This document shows, piece after piece, positions 11,301-19,000 of a stretch of DNA of 64,000 nucleotides. Position numbers and translations under genes: made by a program. A model generated the notes under the pieces. It did not search any database, was not told where the DNA came from, and saw only the letters and a program-made list of their open reading frames with translations. Position 1 is the stretch's first letter; every line of letters starts with the position of its first letter. The DNA is from Auanema rhodensis (taxonomy: Eukaryota > Nematoda > Chromadorea > Rhabditida > Rhabditidae): assembly GCA_964057225.1 (NCBI GenBank), contig OZ059899.1, forward strand, positions 16,996,501-17,060,500, given 5' to 3'.

Positions 11301-14300
11301 GTTTCTAAATAACACTTATCTTTGTATGTGTGGTTGCGATAAATGTGAATTGGTTCTATTGGCTGACAGGTTGAAACCCGAATAAGATTCCGTCCAATTA
11401 TTCGAGCCACTACATCATCTCGTTGCATAATAGATCGGATAGCAATCGTAGGATTGATATTAAATATAGCTTGCCATGTCTTAATAAGTTCAAGTTGAGC
11501 ATGACATATGCTGTGATGTTGATGATGAAATTCTTCGACCAGTATGGTTCTCATTCGTTCAAATCCATAGTTGAGTTTGTTGATGGTAGTTAATGCATCT
11601 CGATGTCGAAGTATAGTATTCTGGTGATCAGTTAAGTGAGTGCCGAATAATTCTTGAGCTTTCTCTATGCTTCCAATCATGGGTTGCATTGATGTCATCC
11701 CTTGAATAGTACTAATTGTTTGTTTTGTAGTAGATGATGTATTTACAACAGGTTTTGAGGTAGCACTAAGAAATCGTGCAGTTGGCGTAGTTTTAGTGGT
11801 GATAGAGCGACTGAATACTCTTTTTGTAATCTCTTCAGGTGCTGGTTTTGAAAACCATGACATTAAATCAGTTAATTGTTTAGCGTCAATATTGATGTTA
11901 CGGCTGTAGAGATCTTCTTTATTCGAAGGCATCGGTATTCCAAAATTGGTTTCTCGGTTTCTGAGTGTCCAGTTATCCAACAGCTTTAATTTCATTTCAT
12001 ATACTTGATCTTTCACTTGTCGTTGCATAAAATGACTATGAAAGAACAGTTTCATTCGATAATATTCTATCAGTTGAGGTTGAGAATACTGATAGCGTAG
12101 TTCACGAAGTAATTCTTTTGCTTTATATACCACAGAACGTGGATCTCCAAATGTGAAGTTGAGATGGTTTTGATATACTGTGAATATCAAAAATTCGAGT
12201 GGTGGCACATATTCTGTTTCGGATAAGATTGCAGGTATTTGTATCAATTCCCATAATTTATCTCTTGCAACCGAAATTGTAGAATTGCCTGGTTTAACTA
12301 TTCTTTTTATATAATTGATAGGAAGTCGGTGTGCTAGTTGACCGATGACAAAACTAGGCTCCATTTGTTCGATCCACATTTTTGTAATCATCTTGCTTTC
12401 TTCTCCTCCTAGAGCATGTAGTAAGAGAATATTCGGATCGCGGAAGTCTTTTAAATTTGCCCAGTAATCTATAGTATGATCAGTAATGTTCAAAATATGG
12501 ACAGCTGACAGCAAAAATTGATGATATCGAGCAATAACAGTCAGGTTCTGATATTCGTTGCTAACTGATTGATAGTGATACCAGTTATGAATATATCGTA
12601 TGGTATTTCCGCCAGACGTGACAGTATATCTAGCAAACGGTAGATCCAATATTTGAATAGGAGTTAACTTATATTCCATTTCTGAGCGAAATGACGCAAT
12701 TAAGGATGAATTTGTTGAACGTTTATAGCGTTGGCGTGAAGGATCCATTTGATTATCCAAATAACTTGTTAGATCCAGTAGAGAATATGCATGCGGATAA
12801 TCAATAAACGAGACAAGAGTCTCAGTAGTGGATTCAAAAATTGGTGAAGAAAAACAAGATTGAGTTGTAGTAGATGCTGAGGTGTTGGCTAAGACAAGTG
12901 CTGTTTCTAGACTTGATATTAGCAGTGTTTGATCTCCAAGTATTCCATACAGAGGTCCAATACGTGTGTATTGGCATGGTGCTCGGGGTGTGGGTGGTTT
13001 CCAAACTACTGAACCATCTCCAAATGTACAGCTTCCCATTTGAGCTTTACAGCCTTCGGCGTTGACAATTAAGTCAGATACAATAGTATTGTCCTTTAAA
13101 TTTGTAATAACTCCTCGCTCCATCACAAATTGAGTTAAGTTGGCGCATTGAGTAAAACTGAAGAAACGTTCCGGTTCATATACTGGCTTAGGAGCTTCAT
13201 ATGTAAGTGGATTAGCGCTCAACAGTTTTTCATTTTTCCATTTCTTGTCTCGAGCAGCTATACGGCATTCTTCTACAGATACATATCCATTACCAATGAT
13301 GGTGTCATTGCTTTCTCGGAACCAAAATTGATCCGTTACACATAATCGATAGATGCGTGTATAACATTTCCACGCTTCCCATGTTACGACGGTTTGTTTA
13401 GGAATGAACAATTCAACGTTAACTTGATGAGCTTGTTGAATTGCTTTCCGTTGGCATCCTGTTATCTCTGGTGGTGTCATCAGAATTCCTCCTTTATGAG
13501 CTAAACATAGTTGATATGAAGCATTCACAGTGGGAAGCAGAAATGTGCAGATTATTGTTGTGAGCAGGAATGGTAATGCAATAGTATTTATATTGAATCG
13601 AGGTTTCCATCGTCGTTGATTGCCTTGATTCTCTCTTGGATAATTGTCGCGATTATTCCTGGCAAAGTTGTCTCGATTTTCTCTTTGATAATTGTTGCGA
13701 GGTTCTCTCGAATGGTGATTACTCTCCATTGAGTAGTTGTTTCCATAATTTTGTCGAGGGCCAGAGTTCCTGCTGAATTTATTTTTGAAATTCTTCCAAG
13801 GGTTTCTTGAATTGTTGCCATTGTTCCGTTCGAAATCTCGTGGCTGCTGATGGTTCCTTTGGTTCCTATTTTCCTTCATGGTGATCTTTTGAACTGCAGA
13901 GATCAACTCTTGCATAGTTGAGTTTTCTTCATGCTGTTTTTTATAGTTAGCACGAATTGCTTCTTCAAAACGTGCTGTCCTTTTTGCTTCCTCATAAGTC
14001 TTCGGATCTTTTCCTTGAACAATTATGCCTAAATCAGCGTTCAATCCATTTAAGAAAGCTGATCTTAATATGAGCTCTCTTTCTCGATCAGTTGGGCTCA
14101 TAATACTGGAAGCCATTTCTTCCAAGTATGAGGCAAACTGAGTAACAGTTTTCTCTCCTTGCGTCGAGCGTAGCAACTTCGCGATCGTGAAATTCCTTTC
14201 CGTGGCAGGGCAAAGTAACTCTGCCAATTGTGAAACAAGGTCTTTCCAAGGTCCTCGTTCACGAATTTCGGAAGGAATCGAGTTATATGCAGAGATCGCA

Positions 14301-14608
14301 GAATCATTCTGCTGAAGCAGCAGAGGAAGAAGAAAAATTCTTTCAATTACAGAAAGTCCCGCAGCATTCGCGAATCGGTTAAATATATCGATGTACGATC
14401 GAAAGCTTCGGCTACCATCGTATTTGGGGCAGTGTGGACTGCCTAGAACTTTTGTTAAGTTTTTGGTCAACTCTGGAGATGCCATTAAATTAGGCGTTTC
14501 CAGAGTTGAATCTCTGTTTGATTGCTCATGTGGTCTCATGTTGAGTAGGAGCTTCAGAGGTAGTTTTTCGCGCTGGGGAGTTTTTTCTTTTTTCGGTGTT
14601 ACAGCCAA
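8138..14608 (-). CDS. Gag-Envelope-Protease-RT-RNase H polyprotein
   Basis: One uninterrupted frame of 2156 codons counted from 14608. That first codon is TTG; the first ATG in frame is codon 24 (14537-14539), with A at -3, giving 2133 residues. Order by residue: Gag about 40-336; hydrophobic segment 341-360; glycoprotein ectodomain 364-1250; membrane segment 1256-1280; second hydrophobic stretch 1314-1332; aspartic protease about 1335-1440; reverse transcriptase about 1620-1850; RNase H about 1890-2060; start of integrase to 2156. The frame ends at TGA 8138-8140, where integrase continues in another frame. No stop or frameshift separates Gag from Env or Env from Pol. How separate products arise is not visible: protease, host signal peptidase and a furin-type site could cut the chain, or splicing could remove parts. 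Gag, RT and RNase H are certain; the Env fold is less so. Confidence 0.93.
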   Translation of the reverse strand: MAVTPKKEKTPQREKLPLKLLLNMRPHEQSNRDSTLETPNLMASPELTKNLTKVLGSPHCPKYDGSRSFRSYIDIFNRFANAAGLSVIERIFLLPLLLQQNDSAISAYNSIPSEIRERGPWKDLVSQLAELLCPATERNFTIAKLLRSTQGEKTVTQFASYLEEMASSIMSPTDRERELILRSAFLNGLNADLGIIVQGKDPKTYEEAKRTARFEEAIRANYKKQHEENSTMQELISAVQKITMKENRNQRNHQQPRDFERNNGNNSRNPWKNFKNKFSRNSGPRQNYGNNYSMESNHHSREPRNNYQRENRDNFARNNRDNYPRENQGNQRRWKPRFNINTIALPFLLTTIICTFLLPTVNASYQLCLAHKGGILMTPPEITGCQRKAIQQAHQVNVELFIPKQTVVTWEAWKCYTRIYRLCVTDQFWFRESNDTIIGNGYVSVEECRIAARDKKWKNEKLLSANPLTYEAPKPVYEPERFFSFTQCANLTQFVMERGVITNLKDNTIVSDLIVNAEGCKAQMGSCTFGDGSVVWKPPTPRAPCQYTRIGPLYGILGDQTLLISSLETALVLANTSASTTTQSCFSSPIFESTTETLVSFIDYPHAYSLLDLTSYLDNQMDPSRQRYKRSTNSSLIASFRSEMEYKLTPIQILDLPFARYTVTSGGNTIRYIHNWYHYQSVSNEYQNLTVIARYHQFLLSAVHILNITDHTIDYWANLKDFRDPNILLLHALGGEESKMITKMWIEQMEPSFVIGQLAHRLPINYIKRIVKPGNSTISVARDKLWELIQIPAILSETEYVPPLEFLIFTVYQNHLNFTFGDPRSVVYKAKELLRELRYQYSQPQLIEYYRMKLFFHSHFMQRQVKDQVYEMKLKLLDNWTLRNRETNFGIPMPSNKEDLYSRNINIDAKQLTDLMSWFSKPAPEEITKRVFSRSITTKTTPTARFLSATSKPVVNTSSTTKQTISTIQGMTSMQPMIGSIEKAQELFGTHLTDHQNTILRHRDALTTINKLNYGFERMRTILVEEFHHQHHSICHAQLELIKTWQAIFNINPTIAIRSIMQRDDVVARIIGRNLIRVSTCQPIEPIHIYRNHTYKDKCYLETPVITDDDRLYFAPQDSADLEAYGTEIPCETVENDIWKEDGEWKSLNGVTNVTALNIGSDQYPDLAAIRFSQRNLYENITDENLVRTISLTYGHIFATNPHRNFLRVITNQANLPGLSEWFTKSNELFSSTQNIASSLWERGVDFFAGSLNRMFISAGVMIVILIFGSALYIIVVSYIKEKVPILNVNAVEQHELLNADIDVPADDETIRRYFPTVITFIPIIIPFVGCCATNKRELPYIRIEAEGRGLVALWDSGASVSYLKESSVRYLGKENFNSTKISATAANGSIFNFLGTITLDIVIAGYHLSHTFLISEDKHCPTEMLLGLDIMKALEEKGITTSLQALRKQLIVGNHFLPLLSANQKSFRISSDTVSIINIRESIIPPRTKAMIRLQLAKELQPKQYALIRCGNGPIQFTPTAIKTSPLTIFAINTANYEVKLTGNTIIGKGKIPEEIGIPHIPDYIPPEADWSDKLPIFEKNPFDNLKFESTDLSKNQRQNLKTMLRRFKNAFFNEDRNIGLFKGPIEHSITLRTDMDLPKSRSYRVPLGKQDEVERQVKEMLDQGVIETSTSSFTSPVVLVKKKDNSFRFVTDFRALNSVTQKQTYSIPHIPEIIDSTAGARYFTNIDLVSGFFQIPLREEDRHLTAFVTSSGVYQYCRMPMGLCGAPHTFQSAVRYLQNQVKCRLFVYLDDLLIISNTAEQHLEDIEEVLQALQGLGMKAKLSKCKFAATQVKFLGFIIGRDGIQPDPSKITAVKKFSTPKTVTAIRSFLGMTNYFRRFIRDYAKIAEPLYQLTHKDQDFEWTEEREKAFETLKKALCTAPVLKPPTNGAPFVIESDASTIAIGAVLLQDTGNRLHPVAFASRKLSPTEREYPPIELEALALVYALQQFRTYVLGTSTKLITDHRPLTSLMSRRDLIGRLAKYQLMIQEYDIVIMYCPGRMNSVCDALSRYIGNEANDGPKPKLQKTTPTTSLTDIQETINYLINVTNVETLDTDKLIQLQQGTPWIKETIADMLTEQPKQINSDRYIVIDGVLHARPNKQYLTPRIMIPKQKT
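8429..8941 (-). other. RNase H domain and tether
   Basis: Residues about 1890-2060. It starts with the conserved Phe-x-Trp linker and continues with Glu-Ser-Asp-Ala-Ser (Asp1939), Glu1978 in the Ile-Glu-Leu-Glu-Ala block, and Thr-Asp-His-Arg-Pro-Leu (Asp2005), ending near Asp-Ala-Leu-Ser-Arg at 2048-2052. It removes template RNA from the RNA-DNA hybrid. Catalytic residues are complete. Confidence 0.93.
9059..9751 (-). other. reverse transcriptase domain
   Basis: Residues about 1620-1850. Motif A is Phe-Thr-Asn-Ile-Asp-Leu with Asp1729. The Arg-Met-Pro-Met-Gly-Leu and Ala-Pro-x-Thr-Phe-Gln block is at 1760-1773. The catalytic Tyr-Leu-Asp-Asp is at 1790-1793, then Lys-Cys-x-Phe and Phe-Leu-Gly-Phe (1836-1839) close the palm and thumb. 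All catalytic aspartates are present, so this part looks intact. It copies the element RNA to DNA inside particles. Motifs are of the Ty3/gypsy type. Confidence 0.96.
10289..10606 (-). other. retroviral-type aspartic protease domain
   Basis: Residues about 1335-1440. The active site is Leu-Trp-Asp-Ser-Gly-Ala-Ser with Asp1356, followed by the hydrophobic strand pattern of the fold and the late Leu-Leu-Gly-Leu-Asp motif at 1426-1430. Such enzymes act as dimers and cut the polyprotein. The domain follows a hydrophobic stretch (1314-1332), which is odd for a soluble protease. Confidence 0.85.
10739..13588 (-). other. envelope-type glycoprotein, possibly gB-like class III fusogen
   Basis: Residues 341-1290. 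It opens with a hydrophobic segment (341-360) and a signal-peptidase-like site after Val-Asn-Ala at 363. The ectodomain is about 890 residues with many cysteines and 13 Asn-X-Ser/Thr sites (434, 490, 575, 633, 688, 707, 775, 817, 879, 956, 1092, 1153, 1180). A furin-type site Arg-Tyr-Lys-Arg ends at 630. A Ser/Thr-rich stretch lies at 931-967, then a long helical region at 978-1050. Residues 1035-1131 carry Cys1035-x2-Gln1038, Trp1045, Asn-Pro 1052-1053, Ala-Arg 1068-1069, Gly1072, Val-Ser-x-Cys1081, Cys-Tyr 1099-1100, Pro-Val 1104-1105 and Cys1131, in the order I associate with the end of the central helix and next domain of herpesvirus gB and related mononega-like virus glycoproteins. A single membrane anchor lies at 1256-1280. 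Envelope nature is well supported; the gB relation is from remembered family pattern. Confidence 0.75.
13601..14539 (-). other. Gag region of the polyprotein
   Basis: Residues 24-336. Residues 57-215 have the helical pattern of a Ty3/gypsy capsid: Pro-Lys-Tyr-Asp-Gly, then a Phe-rich helix, a leucine-rich helix, Trp-Lys-Asp-Leu, and Phe-Leu-Asn-Gly-Leu late in the domain. This would form the particle shell. The tail at 245-336 is strongly basic and rich in Asn, Arg and Gln, with short repeats such as RENRDN and RDNYPREN. It contains no CCHC zinc knuckle, so RNA binding would rely on the basic tail, as in some other invertebrate Gag proteins. It runs directly into the hydrophobic segment at 341. 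Confidence 0.8.
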
Positions 14609-14785
14609 GTGTGTTGGCGTTTTTTCGTCGTCCGATGGACTTAAATCGTTGTCAAACGAGTCGTCACTATCGGGAAAAGGAAATCGAGAAATACGATTTC
14701 TCTTGTCTCTTAATCTTTGAGAGGTACGGAAAGGCGTATCCGTATAATTATTCTTGGAGGTTGCCGTTTTGGAAAAGGAGGAAAG
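14609..14785 (-). other. open, ATG-less extension upstream of Gag
   Basis: The Gag frame stays open for 59 further codons above 14608, to an in-frame TGA at 14786-14788, but has no ATG. The translation is rich in Ser, Asp and Thr with basic patches, and looks like a disordered Gag N-terminus. Either translation starts at the ATG at 14539 (A at -3), or an upstream exon supplies the start, or a non-ATG codon is used. I found no acceptor site that clearly decides this. Confidence 0.5.
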
Positions 14786-15587
14786 TCAGAACAATCTACA
14801 ATGTAAAATAGTGGAATAAGTTAGTAAACAAGATAAGAATATGAATAGTTAATAGTGAATAAATTAGTGAATAACGTGAAAAAAAAAATCAAAGAAAAAA
14901 AAAGATATATAATAATATGGGTTGAAGATTAATTAATTAATGAACTCATACAAAAACAAACTATAGAGAGGAAAAAAAAAAGTGAATATAATTAATTGTT
15001 AAGATGATGATAGGATATGATTATGTGACAATGTGATTCATAAATTAGAGAAGTGAGTATGGCGGACAAATCAAAATCTCAATTGTTACTGAATAACAAT
15101 GAATTACCAAACAAGGCATCTTTCAAATTCCAAAGTCTTTGTTTCAACTTGAATCAACAATCAAAAAATTATGAGAGGAAGGTTTAAATTCAAATATGAC
15201 AAATGATACAGCGGATGTTATTTTCTTACAGTGGCCATTCTGTTAGTACAAACTTGTAATCTTTATCAAAAATATCGCAAATTGACTTTATTAAGGTCCA
15301 ATTTTGCTTATATCAAACAGCTTTTCCATTTCCAAAAAATATATATTTTTCGCCACAATGAAAAATCAAAAGTACAACTGCGCAGAAACAAAAAGAAATC
15401 GAAAAGTTGGCCAATTCAGTATCTCACCCTTGCGCAAAATATCAACCCTGTTTATTAAAAAAATGAGTGAGACCCTTCGTACTGAATTGGAAAGAGAGGT
15501 GGTAGCCCAGGGAAATAGCTCAAAAAAATTCTCTTTAACTGAATGATAATTCATAATTTAATCGAGTTCAAAAAATCGTAAAAAGAT
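14786..15587 (-). other. element 5' leader, no clear gene
   Basis: About 800 bp between the primer site and the open Gag frame. It is very AT-rich with runs of A, and stop codons are frequent in all frames. It probably holds packaging and dimerisation signals, but I cannot identify them. A TTTTACATTGTAG sequence ending near 14795 (minus strand) resembles a splice acceptor; used directly, it would enter the Gag frame above the TGA at 14786, so it does not solve the missing start. Confidence 0.6.
15366..15554 (-). CDS. possible small upstream ORF in leader
   Basis: 62 codons from a true ATG at 15552-15554, about 35 bases after the primer site, ending at a TGA at 15366. The product has no recognised motif. 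A CAAGGGTGAGA sequence near its end resembles a splice donor, so it could be part of a first exon. It may equally be a chance ORF in the leader. Confidence 0.2.
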   Translation of the reverse strand: MNYHSVKENFFELFPWATTSLSNSVRRVSLIFLINRVDILRKGEILNWPTFRFLFVSAQLYF

Positions 15588-15605
15588 TCTAAGGTGGAAC
15601 CTCCA
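15588..15605 (-). other. primer-binding site
   Basis: The 18 minus-strand bases directly after the 5' LTR begin TGGAGGTTCC and would pair with a tRNA 3' end, since TGG complements the universal CCA. There is no spacer between LTR and TGG. The T-loop portion does not fit a normal tRNA in an obvious way, so I cannot name the tRNA. Confidence 0.65.
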
Positions 15606-15700
15606 TGTAATATCCTTATGTTGGATATTAATATTCCATGATTGACCCTTAGATTGATGTGTTGTAAAAGAAACAATAAGATTTGAGGAAGAGAGAAAGA

Positions 15701-15706
15701 TTTATT
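15701..15706 (-). terminator. AATAAA in 5' LTR
   Basis: Copy of the polyadenylation signal found in the 3' LTR. It lies 57 bases downstream of the predicted start, so the element must bypass it here and use it in the 3' LTR. Confidence 0.5.
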
Positions 15707-15762
15707 ATAAATAAAAAACATTTAAACAATAAACAAATAAAGATAAAGATAAGTCCGCCAAC

Positions 15763-15793
15763 TGAAGATTCAGTTGAATGGCAAGCTTATATA
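15763..15793 (-). promoter_or_regulatory. element promoter: TATA box and TCAGTT initiator
   Basis: Minus strand TATATAAG at 15786-15793 and TCAGTT with its A at 15763. The spacing from the first T of the TATA box to the predicted +1 A is 30 bases, the ideal distance for RNA polymerase II. TCAGTT matches the arthropod-type initiator consensus. Confidence 0.65.
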
Positions 15794-16004
15794 GCGAATG
15801 TTATCAGCATTTTCCACGAAAGGTTATAAGTTGTCAATGACAATTATAACTATCTCAGAAAATGCTGAGGCTGCAAAATATAACTGATAACATAATACAC
15901 TAAGACAAGAAACTAGAATTATAAAATATAAAATATAAAACACAGAATAAAGAAATACATAAAAATTATAGAAAGAATAAAGTAAAGAATTATAAAGTAT
16001 AACA

Positions 16005-16008
16005 CATT
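16005..16008. other. target-site duplication (right), CATT
   Basis: Matches CATT at 6623-6626. It is followed by AGTGTATGTTGAG, the normal continuation of the satellite monomer. Confidence 0.95.
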
Positions 16009-19000
16009 AGTGTATGTTGAGTTTCCATGTACACTCAACATTGCTTCCAAAAACATTTTGACAAAAATTTTTTCGAAAAATTTCAAAATAATTTCGCAAA
16101 AAGTAAATGTTTTTAGATTCCTTTTTTTAAGGCAAAGACGATGGACAATGTTATTCAACGAAAAAATTAATTCTGCAGGGTGAAAATCGAGGATATAAGT
16201 GTGAACTTATATCAGTTGATATCTCGGTGCATTTTTAAGCTAGCGCAAATCTGATAACACAGATCGACGCAGCTTAAAAATCCGCATCGAATGCACTATA
16301 CTACATTGAGAAACGCTTAATACAAAAATTAGTTATGATCGTTTGAAAAAAGACGCATTAGTGTATGTTGAGTTTCCATGTACACTCAACATTGCTTCCA
16401 AAAACATTTTGACAAAAATTTTTTCGAAAAATTTCAAAATAATTTCGCAAAAAGTAAATGTTTTTAGATTCCTTTTTTTAAGGCAAAGACGATGGACAAT
16501 GTTATTCAACGAAAAAATTAATTCTGCAGGGTGAAAATCGAGGATATAAGTGTGAACTTATATCAGTTGATATCTCGGTGCATTTTTAAGCTAGCGCAAA
16601 TCTGATAACACAGATCGACGCAGCTTAAAAATCCGCATCGAATGCACTATACTACATTGAGAAACGCTTAATACAAAAATTAGTTATGATCGTTTGAAAA
16701 ATGATGCATTAGTGTTTGTTGAGTTTCCATGTACACTCAACATTGCTTCCAAAAACATTTTGACAAAAATTTTTTCGAAAAATTTCAAAATAATTTCGCA
16801 AAAAGTAAATGTTTTTAGATTCCTTTTTTTAAGGCAAAGACGATGGACAATGTTATTCAACGAAAAAATTAATTCTGCAGGGTGAAAATCGAGGATATAA
16901 GTGTGAACATATATCAGTTGATATCTCGGTGAATTTTTAAGCTAGCGCAAATCTGATAACACAGATCGACGCAGCTTAAAAGTCCGCATCGAATGCACTA
17001 TACAACATTGAGAAACGCTTAATACAAAAATTAGTTATGATCGTTTGAAAAAAGACGCATTAGTGTATGTTGAGTTTCCATGTACACTCAACATTGCTTC
17101 CAAAAACATTTTGACAAAAATTTTTTCGAAAAATTTCAAAATAATTTCGCAAAAAGTAAATGTTTTTAGATTCCTTTTTTTAAGGCAAAGACGATGGACA
17201 ATGTTATTCAACGAAAAAATTAATTCTGCAGGGTGAAAATCGAGGATATAAGTGTGAACTTATATCAGTTGATATCTCGGTGCATTTTTAAGCTAGCGCA
17301 AATCTGATAACACAGATCGACGCAGCTTAAAAATCCGCATCGAATGCACTATATTACATTGAGAAACGCTCAATACAAAAATTAGTTATGATTGTTTGAA
17401 AAATGATGCATTAGTGTATGTTGAGTTTCCATGTACACTCAACATTGCTTCCAAAAACATTTTGACAAAAATTTTCCCGAAAAATTTCAAGATAATTTCA
17501 CAAAAAGTAGATGTTTTTAGATTCATTTTTTCAAGGCAAAGATGATGGACAATGTTATTCAACGAAAAAATTAATTCTTCAGGGTGAAAATCGAGGAAGT
17601 TCACACTTATATCAGTTGATATCTCGGTGAATTTTTAAGCTAGCGCAAATCTGATAACACAGATCGACGCAGCTTAAAAATCCGCATCGAATGCACTATA
17701 CAACATTGAGAAACGCTTAATACAAAAGTTAGTTATGATCGTTTGGAAAATGATGCATTAGTGTATGTTGAGTTTCCATGTACACTCAACATTGCTTCCA
17801 AAAACATTTTGACAAAAATTTTCCCGAAAAATTTCAAGATAATTTCACAAAAAGTAGATGTTTTTAGATTCCTTTTTTTCAAGGCAAAGACGATGGACAA
17901 TGTTATTCAACGAAAAAATTAATTCTTCAGGGTGACAATCGAGGATATAAGTGTGAACTTATATCAGTTGATATCTCGGTGAATTTTTGAGCTAGCGCAA
18001 ATCTGATAACACAGATCGACGCAGCTTAAAAATCCACATCGAATGCACTATACAACATTGAGAAACGCTTAATACAAAAATTAGTTATGATCGTTTGAAA
18101 AAAGACGCATTAGTGTATGTTGATTTTCCATGTACACTCAACATTGCTTCCAAAAACATTTTGACAAAAATTTTTTCGAAAAATTTCAAAATAATTTCGC
18201 AAAAAGTAAATGTTTTTAGATTCCTTTTTTTAAGGCAAAGACGATCGACAATGTTATTCAACGAAAAAATTAATTCTGCAGGGTGAAAATCGAGGATATA
18301 AGTGTGAACTTATATCAGTTGATATCTCGGTGCATTTTTAAGCTAGCGCAAATCTGATAACACAGATCGACGCAGCTTAAAAATCCGCATCGAATGCACT
18401 ATACTACATTGAGAAACGCCCAATACAAAAATTAGTTATGATCGTTTGAAAAATGATGCATTAGTGTATGTTGAGTTTCCATGTACACTCAACATTGCTT
18501 CCAAAAACATTTTGACAAAAATTTTTTCGAAAAATTTCAAAATAATTTCGCAAAAAGTAAATGTTTTTAGATTCCTTTTTTTAAGGCAAAGACGATGGAC
18601 AATGTTATTCAACGAAAAAATTAATTCTGCAGGGTGAAAATCGAGGATATAAGTGTGAACTTATATCAGTTGATATCTCGGTGCATTTTTAAGCTAGCGC
18701 AAATCTGATAACACAGATCGACGAAGCTTAAAAATCCACATCGAATGCACTATACAACATTGAGAAACGCTTAATACAAAAATTAGTTATGATCGTTTGA
18801 AAAAAGACGCATTAGTGTATGTTGATTTTCCATGTACACTCAACATTGCTTCCAAAAACATTTTGACAAAAATTTTTTCGAAAAATTTCAAAATAATTTC
18901 GCAAAAAGTAAATGTTTTTAGATTCCTTTTTTTAAGGCAAAGACGATGGACAATGTTATTCAACGAAAAAATTAATTCTGCAGGGTGAAAATCGAGGATA

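Larger units (their letters stand above)
6627..16004 (-). mobile_element. Ty3/gypsy-type LTR retrotransposon with internal envelope domain
   Basis: A 9378-bp element on the minus strand inside the satellite. It has identical 399-bp LTRs ending TGT...ACA and a 4-bp target duplication. Element order is 5' LTR (15606-16004), primer site, leader, Gag, envelope-like glycoprotein, aspartic protease, reverse transcriptase, RNase H, integrase, 3' LTR (6627-7025). RNase H before integrase and the motifs of both place it in the Ty3/gypsy group (Metaviridae). Integrase ends only 57 bp before the 3' LTR, so there is no envelope gene in the usual downstream place. Identical LTRs imply a recent insertion. 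The copy appears defective because integrase is broken twice. Confidence 0.96.
15606..16004 (-). repeat. 5' LTR (right copy)
   Basis: 399 bp, identical to 6627-7025 by direct reading. In element orientation it starts TGTTATAC and ends ATTACA. By signals, U3 is about the first 240 bases (to 15763), R runs to a little past AATAAA at 15701-15706, and U5 is the rest, up to the primer site. Confidence 0.97.

Noticed and set aside
13588..13821. 77-codon minus-strand frame overlapping the Gag tail in another frame.
   Set aside because: The Asn/Arg-rich repeats of the Gag tail give an open shadow frame; there is no independent signal for expression.
15231..15546. Plus-strand open frames of 75 and 80 codons in the element leader.
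   Set aside because: Low-complexity AT-rich sequence, antisense to the element transcript, no motif.
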